A stretch of DNA of 64,000 bases, from NCBI GenBank assembly GCA_037074615.1, contig CM073545.1:16820001-16884000 (forward strand). The letters run 5' to 3'. Both the position numbers and the translations under genes were made by a program. Shown here piece after piece: positions 47,834 through 60,314 of the stretch. This DNA is from Leucaena leucocephala (Eukaryota > Streptophyta > Magnoliopsida > Fabales > Fabaceae). Below the pieces are notes generated by a model. The model ran no database searches. It had not been told where the DNA came from and was given only the letters and a program-made list of their open reading frames with translations. The stretch's first letter is position 1; each line of letters opens with the position of its first letter.

Positions 47834-49184
47834 CAGAAACTATCCTCATTCATGAAAACTTATATTCAATTATATAATTAATATGAATAATTTTAAAAAA
47901 TATAAATCTAGTAGATAAAAGTGAATTGATAACAAGATCAACCTCAGAACTAGTTACTACATTTATGATTGAAAGAAGTATATGGAACTTGGCATCACTT
48001 CCAAAGAAGGAAGTTACAAACCTGAATGAGAGTGGCAGCATATCAGATGTCCTGTCTTGACAAGATTCTAAACTTTCGACAACCTAAAATATACAAATGA
48101 ATTCAATTCGAAGAAGAAAACAAGATCAGCATAAAACAACGATAAATGATCAGCTAGAAGTTTTTCTAAGCCATATGAATAGAGACAGTACCCCAGGTTT
48201 TCGTAGGATGTCATTAGGATCATTTATAACAAGACACCCGAGTCTCCAGCCAGGAACGAGCCACCTCTTGGATATAGATCCAAGTGTGATGACAGGAGCA
48301 ACCAATCCAAAAGCTCCCATTGGAACAAAAGGATTTTCCCCAAAGTTGAGATAAGTGTAACAGACATCAGACTAATTAAACCAATAATTCCTACACTTTT
48401 GAGTTTCTTTTAATCACGTGGGCAAGATCAAAGCTTGATCTAATTGAGGTAAATTAAGAAAAATAGATAAATTAATTAATTATAAAAAATATGATATGAT
48501 CTTTTTTAAAATGTATATGTGTAAATGTAACATTATTTTATATATATAACAGTTTATAAATAAATTAGATATATTAATTTTAAAAATTAATAAATATAAA
48601 AAGACAAATGAATTGAAATGTTAAGCGTGTGTAGGGGATCAAAACTAGTGCTACAACTAGCTCGTGTGTGTATATATCATATTCGCGTCTTATTATATCT
48701 CATCTTAAAAATAAGTGAATCCTTTCTTCAAGCTTTCAAAGCTCGTAGATGACGTCTTGGGTTTTATGGAAAACGTCGATATACAGAAATGGACGTGGGA
48801 AATATCTTAATTATATACCTTCTTGCCAGAAGAAGACCATGGAGGCTTTTGCAATAGGTATTGTAATTCCCATACCTAACGGCGTCTTCCGCTGCGACGG
48901 CGGTTCGGAAGCTGGGGAGCCCGAAAGGGTCGCCGTGGCTGAGAAGGATGGGCAGCGTTTTATCTTCTTTACCTGCCATTTCTATCAAAGAGACGACAAC
49001 GTTTCCTACGCATCGGAAAGATGCTGCGATCATCTCTTGGTTCGCCTGGAAACGCCACTCGCTTGATCCATTAACCTCCATACTCTTTTGCATATCTCTG
49101 CAACTTCACCTCTATCTCCTTCTCCCTCTTTCTCTTTCTCTTTCTCTCCCTCTAAAGATCTTTGCGAATGTGTGCATGAACAGT

Positions 49185-49194
49185 TATATATATA
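49185..49194 (-). promoter_or_regulatory. TATA box of TAT-B2
   Basis: A TATATATA motif lies about 105 bases upstream of the start codon, at the same relative place as in TAT-B1 and TAT-C. A GA-rich leader separates them. Confidence 0.5.
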
Positions 49195-49319
49195 ACCATG
49201 GGGAAGGAAATTTCCAGCTACTTGTTGTCGTTAATTCCTTGGTGAAGGAAATGGAAGGGAAGTCTACCCTTCCTCTCCTAATAGTCCTATATATAAATAT
49301 CAGACACTGTTTTGAATAA

Positions 49320-50997
49320 AGCCATAGTTTTATATGTGTGTCCACTAGAGTATTAGTGTTTTTTTTTTAAATCTCCACTAATATATTTACAGCTTTAAAG
49401 ATTTTTTTCAAAATACATGATTTTAAATAGAAATCTGATCTAGAAGAAAAGGAATCAGGTTGTACACTCGTAGTTAAATGATTTAGATCCTCGTTCTATG
49501 ATTAAAGAATTCATGGATATTTTTTATTACTTGAGCTCTACCTCTACTTGCAAGTGGCTAGATTCGCCCCCTTGTAGTTAGCTACCCTTCAAGTTTAATA
49601 AATGTCAGATCCCTTCTACTAAATTTTCATAAGGAAGGAGTATTTGGATCAGAAAGATTGAGAGAAAGAAAACTTCTTCCTTTCTCATCAATGTTAGGTA
49701 TTATGAGGATTTGATTCAAAACCTTGTATGAACAAAAGGACCAGGCTTTCCTCATTACCAATTTTTACTTCTTATATCCTTTCAGATGATCACTTGGATT
49801 ATGACTTATAACTCCTCAAAGAACTTACCAACCGATTTGGTAAAAATAATAGGCTTTAGCAAGATCCCATGTTATAACAAGCTACTGACTCATTCCCTCC
49901 GGTGTCGTTGCAGATGACATTATTGTTTTGACTATTTTTTCTGGCTTTTATTTATATATTTCAAATAATATTTCTTTCTTTTCCAACTCCAATGCCTCCG
50001 TTTTTAAAATGGGATTTATTACATTGTAGCGTCTTTTTATTGTTTTTTTATGTATTGTTATTTGTTAAAAACTAGAAATAAATTTGGAATTTATTTTTTT
50101 TAAAATTATTTTAATGATTTAACTAAATTTTGACTGAGTAACATAACCAAAAGTACGTTATATTTTTTAAGGCCAGAAGGAATATAATAAAAACACTAAT
50201 GAACAAGAATAACCAACCGTGTGGTGTTCCCAAGTGGAAAGGTTCTGATTTTTGGTTAAAGATGGTCAAGGTGGAAATGAGTCCATATAATTTGAAAACG
50301 TTATTGTTGTTAATCCTTACCTATCAACTTCAGACGTTAAATATTAGCTAACGGAGTCAAAGGGCCGTCAAGTTGGATTATGTGGCACCAACTTACGGAG
50401 GACACTGGGAAAGAAGAGAAGTACGTACCAAAAGAAAAATATCCAGTGAGTTCAAAGCTTTCCTTTCCATGGTATTCAGAGTCGATGGACCATGGCCCTC
50501 ACCCATGGATTGATCTCTCGTTCTCCATTTACTTGATTTTCTTCAGCCTCAAAAAGAAGATAGTGGGCCCTTGATGTCCGCCAGTATGAAGAACCTGCCG
50601 CCGTACGTGAAGAACGTTGATGCCCGCCGCCAGACCTCGTTCGTCTCCTCCTGTTCCTCCGGTAGTTAACAAGTTTGTGTCGCCCACCGTAGGGAAGTCT
50701 TGGGTCCAACCATTTTAAACACCAAATTTTCATTTAAGGCCTAACAAGAGCCCATTTCATTAATATAGAAGAAACAGATTATAAACACACTAATAATAAT
50801 TGCCATTGAAACCAGAGAAAGCATCAAGACATAAGAAACCCTTAAGCACCTTAAGTACAACATATGTCACAAAACAACAGCACAAACCAACTTATTAAGC
50901 TAATGCCAATGATAATTTGTGACCCAACGAAATGTTGCGATCACTTATCACACCAACCACACCCTTTTCATATATCAATACTGCAATAGAATGATGA
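49320..50997. other. spacer between TAT-B2 and TAT-C
   Basis: No supported gene is present. A GC-richer patch at about 50540-50700 has overlapping open frames on both strands, including a 32-codon + strand frame from an ATG at about 50575. None resembles a family I know. Confidence 0.4.
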
Positions 50998-53933
50998 TCA
51001 CTTCTTGGAATGCCTTTGGCAAAAGACTCTTATTCTCTCCAACCCTTCTTCCAGTGCTGAAGGCTCAACAGCAAAAGTTATGCGTACCCAGTTCTTCAGT
51101 CCCATAGCCGTGCCTGCAATACAATGAAATACATTTATATACTTAACTTGCAGAAAACAAAGGTGGAGTTTCAAGTGAATTGAATAATGTTTTGGGATCA
51201 CAGAAAAGAATGGTTTAAAATTCATACTTGGTAAAACGATGACAGCTTCCTCTCTGGCCAGCTTCACAGAGAACTCCGTATCATCACGGATTCCTTCCAG
51301 AAGTGCTAGGTTTAGTTTTACCTGTGAATGTAAACCGTAAATATCTTTCTTTTCTTTTTTTTTTTTTTTGTGACTTTAGAAGGAAATACAACGTTAATGA
51401 TGTGGGCACGTACAGTCACAAACATTGCTCCTTGTGGCTTGGATGGGCAGATCAAGCAAGGCATCTTTTTGACTCTTTCATAGCATATCTCAGCATTGTC
51501 TCTTAAGATGTTAATAATCCTAGAAAAGAATTCTGGCTCTGTCTTTTGAAGGATATCAGGAAGTGCTCCCTGTTTTATTTAACATAAGAAATTGTTATTC
51601 CCATAACTACATCAGGAAATATGAGACATTGATCCATATATCGTTCCTGAAAAATTAAACATGGAAGATACAAACCATAATGAAATTGGCCGGTTCAGAT
51701 GTATTGATTTTGCATGCTCTCAAACTTTCGAGCACCTAAAAAACACAAATGAAAATCATCGACAAGTTTTTCTTAACCGCGCATATGAATAGAATTAAAG
51801 CCCTCATAGAAAGAGACAGTACCCCCGTTTTTTCTAGGATGCCATTAAGATCATTCGTTACAAGCCAACCAATTCTCCAACCAGGAACAAGCCATCTCTT
51901 GGATATAGATCCAAGTGTAACGACAGGAACAATTGATGCAAAAGCTCCCATTGGGACAAAACGATTTTCCCCAAAGTCAAGATGAGCATAAACTTCATCA
52001 GCAATCACAATGATCCCAAGTTTTCTAGCAGTCTCCGCCACCTAATGAATAAATGAACATATTCATTTGCATTAACATCTGAGATTCCATGAACGATGTT
52101 TAGAACTTGGCACATAAAGCAGAAGTATACATGATACATGACTTGAGAAATATGACCATAGTTAACAAGCAGAATAAGTTTCTCAGCATCATGTCAAGAA
52201 ACCAATGATTGGATCTAAATCAGAAACTGCGACCAATGTAACCTAAACATTTATCATTATTATTTTATATCAACAGTTAAACCTTTCATTTTACATGAAT
52301 CCAAGAACGTACCTGCTTCAAATGCTGGCGACTGTAAACATTTCCGCAAGGATTGCCAGGGTTAATGATAACCATAGCGACAGTATTTTCATCTGCAAGA
52401 GCTTCGACAGCTTTAAGATCAACCTCCCAACCCTTTTCTGGTATAAGATCGAATATGCGAATCTCGGTATGGCAAAGCGCAGAATGAACATCGTAATCAG
52501 GGAAGCCAGGTCTTGGAAGCAAAATGTTGGCATTAGGGCGAGCTAGAACTGCTGTAATGTATTCAATGGCTTGCTTGCATCCGGAGGTAAGAAACACGTC
52601 GTCTGGTGATAACTTGTATGGCAAATCTCGCGAGAGGTGTTCTGCTACCGCCCTGTATCATTTTTGTTAAGTTTTTTGTATGGAGTTTCAAGCACATGTT
52701 TTATCCCGGCTAATTAAATAGGCCGGCTTTAGCTAAATAGAGTCTAAGATTTAAGATTTAGGGTTTAAAATTTAATATTTAGTTAAATAGGCATGAGCCT
52801 CTAACCAGAGTCTAAAAGCCTTAGTTTGTATACAGGCATTTTTTTTAGGCTCTAATTTGAGATTTTAAAAGATTAAAAAAAAAAATTAGAGGCCTATTAT
52901 AATGTGGGTGTAAATAAATCTCTAAAAAAAAAATTATATTTCAAGCCTTAAAAACTGTAAATAAAAATTGAATATTCCGTACTCATAGTAATAACAGTGT
53001 TCACTATTATGGTGATCAAGATCTAGACAGTATTCATATTTACAAATTTTTAACTAATAATTTTTTAATAAAAAGTTTTTAGAAAAAACTAACAGTTTAA
53101 AATATATATTTATTTTAAATTATGTACAAATTAAAATAATTTTATTTAAAAAATAAAAGTAAAAAAAAATTGGACGGTTTAGTCCAAACTCAATAGATTG
53201 GGAAGTGAATTTTATGTTCATCAAGGGTGATAAACATTAAAATCTGGACAGTTCAGAATTAATTCTTTTTAAATTTATGTTTTAAAAAGTTATTTTGATA
53301 TGTAAATAATCTCAAAAAAAAAATCAGGTCAATTTTGTAAAAAATAATTTTTTTATTTGATAATTGTTGGTTAAAAATATTAAATTTAAACAATTGAAAG
53401 TATATTTAAATCATAAAAATCATACCACATAGACTACTTCCGAGAATATAGCACCCTACATGTGTTTTTTATGTTGGTATATTAGGGTCTCTGGATCTCA
53501 ACAAGAAAAGTTAGCGAGATCACCGTTGTTCAAGCTTTCAGTAGTGCTCTTCCGTACCGGCAGGCATCATATTACCTAGAACCTTTACCGGAGATTATTT
53601 GTAGAATGGAAAAAGGGAAACAGAGAAAAGGGCGAGCATGGGAGAGAAGCTACTGTACCTTCTTGCCGGAAGAACACCTTGGAGGCTTTTGCAGTAGCTA
53701 TTGTATTTGGCCGACCTAACGGCATCGATGACGGCGTTTTCTGCAACGACGGTAGTTTGGAAGCAGGGGAAGGCGGTAGGGTCGCCGTGGCCGAGAGGGA
53801 TGGTCTGCCTGGGATCTTCTCCGCTTAAACTTTGCAGAGTGATGACAGTGTTTCGTACAGAAAGCGACGTTGCTGCGATCATCTCTTGGTTCGCCTGCAA
53901 ATGCCACTTGCCACATGATCCGTTAACCTCCAT
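50998..53933 (-). CDS. TAT-C: intact tyrosine/nicotianamine-aminotransferase-like enzyme
   Basis: Exons in coding order: 53933-53659, 52652-52313, 52041-51823, 51735-51676, 51569-51414, 51321-51228, 51113-50998. They total 1260 nt, 419 aa, the usual length of plant TAT-like enzymes. This is a PLP-dependent fold-type I aminotransferase. NPGNPCG has PLP-binding Asn192, ADEVY has Asp220 and Tyr223, the Schiff-base lysine is Lys253 in GSISKRW, and Arg392 in NWVRITF should bind the substrate carboxylate. No signal peptide is seen, so it is probably cytosolic. The family includes tyrosine aminotransferases, C-S lyases such as SUR1 and nicotianamine aminotransferases, and the substrate cannot be settled from sequence. 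An alternative in-frame ATG at 53966 adds 11 residues. This is the only undamaged copy in the array. Confidence 0.93.
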
Positions 53934-54044
53934 GGTCCTCTTTTGCAGATCTCTGCGCGGCTTCACCTCTCCTTCTAAGTTCTAACTCTGCCTCTTTCTC
54001 TCCCACTCAGAGTATCTCTGTGTGAATGTGCGTTCGTGATATCG

Positions 54045-54053
54045 GATATATAG
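54045..54053 (-). promoter_or_regulatory. TATA box of TAT-C
   Basis: CTATATATC on the - strand lies about 115 bases upstream of the start codon at 53933, in the same place as in the other two promoters of the array. Confidence 0.55.
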
Positions 54054-54327
54054 AGCGAGTGATTTGACGGGACCATTGTATCCCCACTCAGTGTCTCTCC
54101 ATTTACGTCCGCTAAATTAAAGCTTTGTTGGGGCTAGCCTTAGAAAGCCTTAAAAGTCAGGTGGGATAAAAAATATAACAAGTTAGATGAAAAAATAATG
54201 CTTGATGTATGTAGCCTTTAGGGCCATTAACTTTTTATCCATAAGTCACTGCTAAACAACTTGTTCTGACTCATGGCTTTTTGACTTTATTCAGGCAAGG
54301 AAGTTATCTAAAATCGATTTTTTTTAG

Positions 54328-54861
54328 GCTTGTTTGGATAAAATTTTAAAAAAGAGTTTATAGACAGCTTATAAAAAAGGGCTTTTAGAGAAGAATTTAT
54401 GGAGAAAAAAAAGTAGTTTTGAATAAATAAGTGTTTGGATAGTTATTTTTAGAATGACTTTTTATATTAGTAAATTATCAAAAAGGGTATGATTTGATTA
54501 AAAGTAAGAGAGATGAGAGAGGTAGAGAAAATAGAAGAGAGAAGAGAGAGGGTAGAGAGTAGAGAGAAGAGAGGGTGTAAGAAAAAGTATGAGAGAAGAG
54601 AGAGGGTGTAAGAAAAAGTAAGAGAGAGAAGAGAGGGCGTGAGAAAAAGTAGGGGTAAGATAGTAATTAGATAATCCATAAGCTCTTTTACTGTTCAAAA
54701 AACTAGTTTTAATAGCTTATTCAAAACTATGGTTTTAAACTATAATTTTACCAAAAAACACTTATGGACAAATATAGCTGTTTGTTTTAAAATTTCTTCA
54801 AACTAAAGTTTTGCCTAAAAGAATTTTTAAAACTATAGTTTGGATTACATCCAAACATGCC
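54328..54861. mobile_element. MITE-like element with purine-rich core, copy 4
   Basis: It begins TAGGCTTGTTTGGATAAA and ends GTTTGGATTACATCCAAACA. The GAGAGA-rich core lies at about 54508-54650 and contains an internal tandem repeat ('gtaagaaaaagta' units). The 'gctcttttactgttc' block follows at about 54682. Confidence 0.7.
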
Positions 54862-55391
54862 CTTTATATATATCTTCCAAACATATCTATGTACATTTTT
54901 CTTAATAAAAGTTTATTTAGCCATAACTTTTATCTCAATTTTAATTTATAAAATTGAATTGGAATAAAAAGTTATTTTGTCAACATTAATCCAAATAAAC
55001 TTTAAAACGATGCCATTCCCTCATCGCCAGGAAGGAAGCAGAGAGAGCGTGAATGAAATGGCAAAAAAAGGAGCATGGGGAATGGCTATTATTTAAGGTG
55101 GTTATCGCTATTGAAAAAAAAATTATCGACAAAAATATACCACAAACTATTTTAAAATATTAAATACTATAATAAATATTTTAATAGTAAAATTATACTA
55201 AAAATTATTTTAAAATGTAATGTTATCAAAAAAAATATTTTAAAATATTAAATATAATTTAATATTTTATATTTATTTTATTTTATTTTTCACAACTAGA
55301 AACAAAATTATGTTGCCATTTGTTTTTTATGAAAAGAGACAAACAAGGAAAAAGTTGAGGGGAAATGGGGGAGTGAAGAGAGATTTTTTTT
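54862..55391. other. intergenic AT-rich DNA
   Basis: No gene or complete repeat is recognised. Confidence 0.4.
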
Positions 55392-55563
55392 TCCCAGCGG
55401 TTTATCAGAATTTTATCCCTACTATATCTAGATTTGACCCGCGTCGTGCACCTGACTATGGTGAGTTAGTCTCCTAATAAAATTTTTTTGTATACGCTAA
55501 GACTTAAATTTAAAAATTTATTTAAATGATACTAAACTACTTATTACTTAAATTAATCACCGT
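55392..55563 (-). mobile_element. old Au-like SINE copy, inverted
   Basis: On the - strand the order A-box-like region, body and tail is preserved, with the motif GACGCGGGTCAAATC near 55435-55450. The A and B boxes are badly eroded, with many transitions. This is the most diverged copy in the window. Confidence 0.6.
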
Positions 55564-56661
55564 TGGTGAGAGAGATTGAAATTAGAGGATGATAGTAATA
55601 GAGCACATGTGGGAAACAAAAAGGAAGGGGAGAGAAGGGCCCACGTTGTCATATGAGGATGCTCCTTTTCTTTTCATTTTGATTCTCGCTACTCTTCGCT
55701 TTCTGACCATTTAGGAAACGACATCGTTCTAACCGTCCTATACCAATAATCCGGCTTATCAAACCACTTTCTTAAATAAATTGACGAAAATGATAATTAT
55801 CGGGAAGCATTAATTAGTCTTCTTCCAAAATTACCACCATTTACAGCTTTTAAGAATATTTTTCCGAAATTCATATTCTATTTTAAGATCATTTTAATAA
55901 TTTAACCATCACTTTGGTGTCGTAATAATTAAAAAATATTTTATATTTAAAATTAAAATAAATATAATAAAAATGCTAATAAATATTTACTAAAATTTAA
56001 AACACATAAAATCTCCTAAATTTTTTATCAATTTCACCTAACATCTCTAATTTTTAAAAATTTAAATTAAAAAACCTAATATTTATATTTTAATTATGAA
56101 ACTCTCACTAATAAAATTATCGTTAAAATTAATAGTTTTTAATATGTTATTATTTTTATATTTTTTATTATATATGATTTCATTTAAAAAATAACATTCG
56201 ACATTTAACATAATATTAGTTTTTTAAAATATTTAAATAATATTTAAAGTATTTTTAAAATACTTAAAAAATATAAAATACTGAAAAAAAAATTAAAATA
56301 TTTATTTGACCACTTATTTAAATAAAAAAACTATAAACTGCTTAAATAAATTATATGTAAGTTGTTAAATGTTATTTTTTAAATGACACAGTATATAATA
56401 AAAATATGAAATTATAATAGACAATAATTTTAACAAGGAAGCTTGTTACTTAAAATATAAAATATTCAAATTTTTAATTTAAATTTTTAAAAATTATAAA
56501 AATTATTTGTAACTAATATAAAATTAAAAAAAAATATTTAAGTTATAAAAAAAGTAGGTACATATGTAAGGAAAAAAGGTTACGGTCCATTTGGTAAAGC
56601 GGAAATGGAGGGTAGAGGTGAGAAATTTTAATGAGTTTAATTTTAATAAAATTGATAATTA
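55564..56661. other. intergenic AT-rich DNA
   Basis: It is extremely AT-rich from about 55900. No gene is recognised. Confidence 0.4.
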
Positions 56662-56845
56662 ATGGAGGTTAATTCGAGTGGTAAGCGGCTCGATATCACT
56701 TAAGCGATGTCTCAAGTTTGAGCCTTAGCGTATGCAGCAAATTTTGGTTGAGAGCTCACCTACCATTACAAGTACGTGACGCGGATCGGATCTGGATATA
56801 ATTAAGGCAAAATTTCATTAAACAGAGTGGGTAATAAAAAAAAGA
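56662..56845 (+). mobile_element. Au-like SINE
   Basis: GAGTGGTAAGCGGCTCG (A-box region) lies near 56673 and GTTTGAGCC (B-box-like) near 56715. The conserved body follows, with GACGCGGATCGGATCTGG and the GAGTGGGTAA end before an A-rich tail. Confidence 0.7.
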
Positions 56846-58777
56846 AAATTAGTGAAGTAAGGTTAAAAAATTTTAATTAATTTTTTAATTAATCTATCTT
56901 ACCTCTTCTCTTTATTAAAATTCTATAACCCTATTTATATTTTTTAAAAAAATTGAAATTATTAAAGTTTCAATCTTCCCCTCCTCTTCCCCCAATTTTC
57001 TCATATCAAACACACCTTAGAGAAAGAGGGTTGTTAAGTTACGTATGAGTATGACTCACCGAATCATCTTGATCTTAGCATGAAACACGTGCAGCAATTT
57101 CCTGGTTTAATTTACCCATAGATGGAAATGTATTTTTTTTTTTATATAAAATGACAAAATGGCATGTTAAATCCAACAAAATCAAACAAACAAAAAGAAA
57201 GTTACATAAATAAGTCCATTTGAAGAAATTAAAATAGAGGAAAACAATTTTGGCAAAGAAAAAAGATATATATTAACTAATAATGTCAAGCTGAGAAGAC
57301 TTGGAGACCTTATGTGGGATGAACTGTTTTTGAATGCATGTAATATTCAGCTTCTCATTAGCTGTGAAGGATGAAGAACGTTGCATCTATAGAGGAGCTG
57401 ATCTTAAAACACTACAAATAGGAGTAAGAAGGAAGGATAAACCATTTCCCTTTTCGACAAGAATCTTTGAGCGGAGACAGGCATCATCATAGTAACAAAA
57501 TTATGCCACGACGGTATCATTGATGACTATATTTCTGTTTGGCGAGAATAATTAGGGGGAGAAGGATGAGAGGATTCTTGCAGAGAGGCACTATGGAAAG
57601 CAAAAGATTTGAGAAAGAAACCAAACCACATATCTCATGTGTGTATAACATCTTCAAGAGGACCACCAAGTTTAGACTTATCAGAAAAGTATGTTAGATT
57701 TATATTTCAATCTATTTTATAGATTATTATTTATGAATTATAAGTATTTTTATTTCTTTAATAAAAACAACAATAAAAAGTTAGGTAAGGTTGCAATGAA
57801 ATGAAATGAAAGGATAGAAGTGATAATTTGTGTGGATGAGGGACAACTCTATATATACGTTACTTTCGTTATCTCGCTTTCATTTCTGGCCAGAAAACGA
57901 CGTTCCACTTTCTTTTATGTGGGCCGAGCATCTTCAAAAGATATATAGGGACACACACATGTAGACATGTATGTTTATGAGCTTTGGACATTTCATCTTT
58001 ATTACATCTCTTCCAGATTTTATCATCTGAGCTAATTATAAATTAGACAATAATTAATTATTAATTTTATTAAATTAAAATTTAAAATATTTCAAAGATT
58101 AAAATGAGACTATTAATAACATTTTTTAAATAAATAAAATAAAAATACTAATTCATCACCTATTTAGACAGATTTCGACGGGATTTGTAGGTCTTCGGAG
58201 GAGGCCATAGATGTGCCGACATAATAGTCAACGAATGTATGAACCTAGGACCACAGAGGAACATATGGATAGTTCCCCCGCAGTTTGTTAGTAATTTATT
58301 GATAGACGATATGACTCCGGTAGAAATAATCCTAGAATTTAAATATAGATAATAAAAAATATATTTTTATTTTATAAAGTTATAAGTTTATTCTTACTGT
58401 TATTTTAAATTTTTTTTTAGTAAGTGATTTCATAATTTTTTGTAAGTGTTATTTAAATTTTAGAGTTATATTTTTATCTTAGTGTAAGAGTAATATTGAA
58501 TTTATCTAAATTTTTTATAAAAAATAAAACCTCCTAGGATTTAGTTTAATTTTGTGTGTTTGGGATCTGCCCCTCATGTAACCAAAAAAGAGAAAGTAAA
58601 CAAGTCTTGTCCGCTTGAGTTTGACCACTTTTCAGGTAAATAATTAGTAATTTAGAACAAACAGCCACTATATATATAGTTGACTTGTTTTGGTCAATAA
58701 AGAAACAAAAGACTATAGTTTATTTTAAATAAAATAACGTTCGTGGAAATCACATATTAAATAACTTACATATATAA
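56846..58777. other. intergenic DNA, nothing recognised
   Basis: No exon structure, RNA gene or complete repeat is recognised. Confidence 0.4.
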
Positions 58778-59535
58778 TAGGGGTGTACATGGATAAGGCT
58801 AGGTAAGGCTGTCCCTGTACCCGGTGCCCTGTCCGAAAAAAGTATAGGTTGCATTTTACAGTCCGATGCCCGGCCCAGTAAAAGCCCTAACTATTTTGGG
58901 CTGGGCATACCCAAATTTTGATGTCATGCTCATGTTATAAAAAAAAATCTGCAATTATGAACTTATAAAATAATACCATATTCATATGTCTTTAAGACTT
59001 AAATAATATCCATAATTCACTAAGAATAAAGCAACAAAAATATAATAATTAAATTCTTGAAATACATTGCATATAAAAACAAGCCTTGAAGTCTAAGTAA
59101 TTTACAATTGTAATTATGCATCAATCTCCCTAATGTTGACAAATATTAAGCATCTGAAAAAAATAAAATAAATAATTATAATTTATAATGTAATCATTTG
59201 ATGATTAACAAAGTTAAAAAAAAATTAATATAGTTATAAATATTAAAAGATATAACTTACCTGCTTAACTACTCATATTTTTAAAATAACCCTCTAGTCA
59301 CTAGTAACTATCATATTCTCTCTTCTAAGTGTAGTATTTAGGGGAAAAAGTAAGAAAAAATAAAAGAAGTGGTGCTCATGGGCAGGGCAAGGCAGGGCAA
59401 CCCCTCTGCCTGGTGCCCAGCCCAAAAAAAGTATGGGCTGAATTTTGTAGCCCGATACCTAGCCCTGCCCTATATTTATCGGGCTGGGCAAGCCTATTTT
59501 AGTACGGGCTAGGCTAGGCATACCGAGCTATAAGC
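58778..59535. mobile_element. hAT-type non-autonomous element, degraded right end
   Basis: It starts TAGGGGTGTACATGG, like the 5323 element. Both subterminal zones are rich in GGGC, GCCC and GGCA motifs (58795-58930 and 59375-59520) around an AT-rich core. I cannot see a matching terminal inverted repeat or target duplication on the right, so that boundary is approximate. Confidence 0.55.
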
Positions 59536-59660
59536 TTTATACACAGATGTACAAATAAGCAAATGTTACTATTTAACTTATAAAGTGCATATATTTAACA
59601 CAAATAATTATACAAACGACAAATCTAACAAGGCCCGTGAAGGAACGATTAAACCAATGA

Positions 59661-59775
59661 TTGTGCGGTGTCTTTCACAGTAACCGTTAGATTCGCACGT
59701 GTCTCTCTCCCAACTGCAGGATCAATCTAACGGCTACTGTGAAGGCACTTCCCAGGCATCGCACGTTAGGCACCA
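59661..59775. repeat. foldback (inverted repeat) with short loop
   Basis: TTCACAGTAACCGTTAGATT at 59674-59693 pairs with AATCTAACGGCTACTGTGAA at about 59725-59744, with one mismatch, around a loop of about 30 bases. Weaker pairing continues outward (GTGCGGTG versus a later CATCGCAC). The sequence is GC-richer than its surroundings. It could be a small foldback element or a hairpin RNA locus. Confidence 0.65.
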
Positions 59776-60314
59776 GAGGCGATTCGAATCCCCGTTTAAT
59801 GCTTTTGGGATTTAAGAAGAAGTGCATCCTATTTATAACATTAACGTGTGATTTGCAAATAATAATACTATAATACAATATAATTTTAAAACTTCATCGT
59901 TAAATACGGTGGCTATAAATATTGAAAAAAAATTAACCATGTAATTAGTTCCTGAACCTGTTCAACTCAATTATGAACTTGCGGTACCCTTGTTATAATA
60001 CAAGCACGCACACACTTAAACAGATTATGTATTCTTTTGATTTTTAAAAATAATTTTCATTTTTGGGCAAACAAGATGCCGTTATATTAAAATTGAAAAA
60101 ACAGATTACAACCAGAGAAAGAGAAAGCATAAAGAAATAAGAAACCATTAACTATTAAGCATCTAAGCACAACCTATATATGTCAGTCAGCAGACAAAGA
60201 AACAAAACATTACAACAACATATATACACATAAACTATTAAAGCTAATGCAAATGATAATGTGAGATCCAACGCGCTGTTGATGATCGCATACCGCAATA
60301 AAATGAAATCCAAA

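Larger units (their letters stand above)
46002..49081 (-). pseudogene. TAT-B2: deleted and frameshifted aminotransferase pseudogene
   Basis: Exon 1 (49081-48819) encodes MEVNGSSEWRFQANQEMIAA onward, but is 12 nt shorter than in B1 and C. Exon 2 and the first part of exon 3 are missing. Homology resumes at about 48356 with LNFGENPFVPMG and GSISKRWLVPGWRLG. Exon 4 (about 48085-48022) has a 2-nt insertion. Exon 5 (46518-46360) contains a TAA at 46504-46506. Intron 6 shares the GC donor with B1, and its acceptor is removed by a small deletion so that CTCATG joins GTGTGG directly. Exon 7 ends in the family's RHSKK plus stop. Two MITE-like elements enlarge intron 4. This is the sister of B1, including its flank. 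Confidence 0.9.

Noticed and set aside
50476..50733. Overlapping open frames in a GC-richer patch upstream of TAT-C's 3' end
   Set aside because: No family was recognised and neither strand shows splice-linked exons, so it was left as intergenic. A protein search would settle it.
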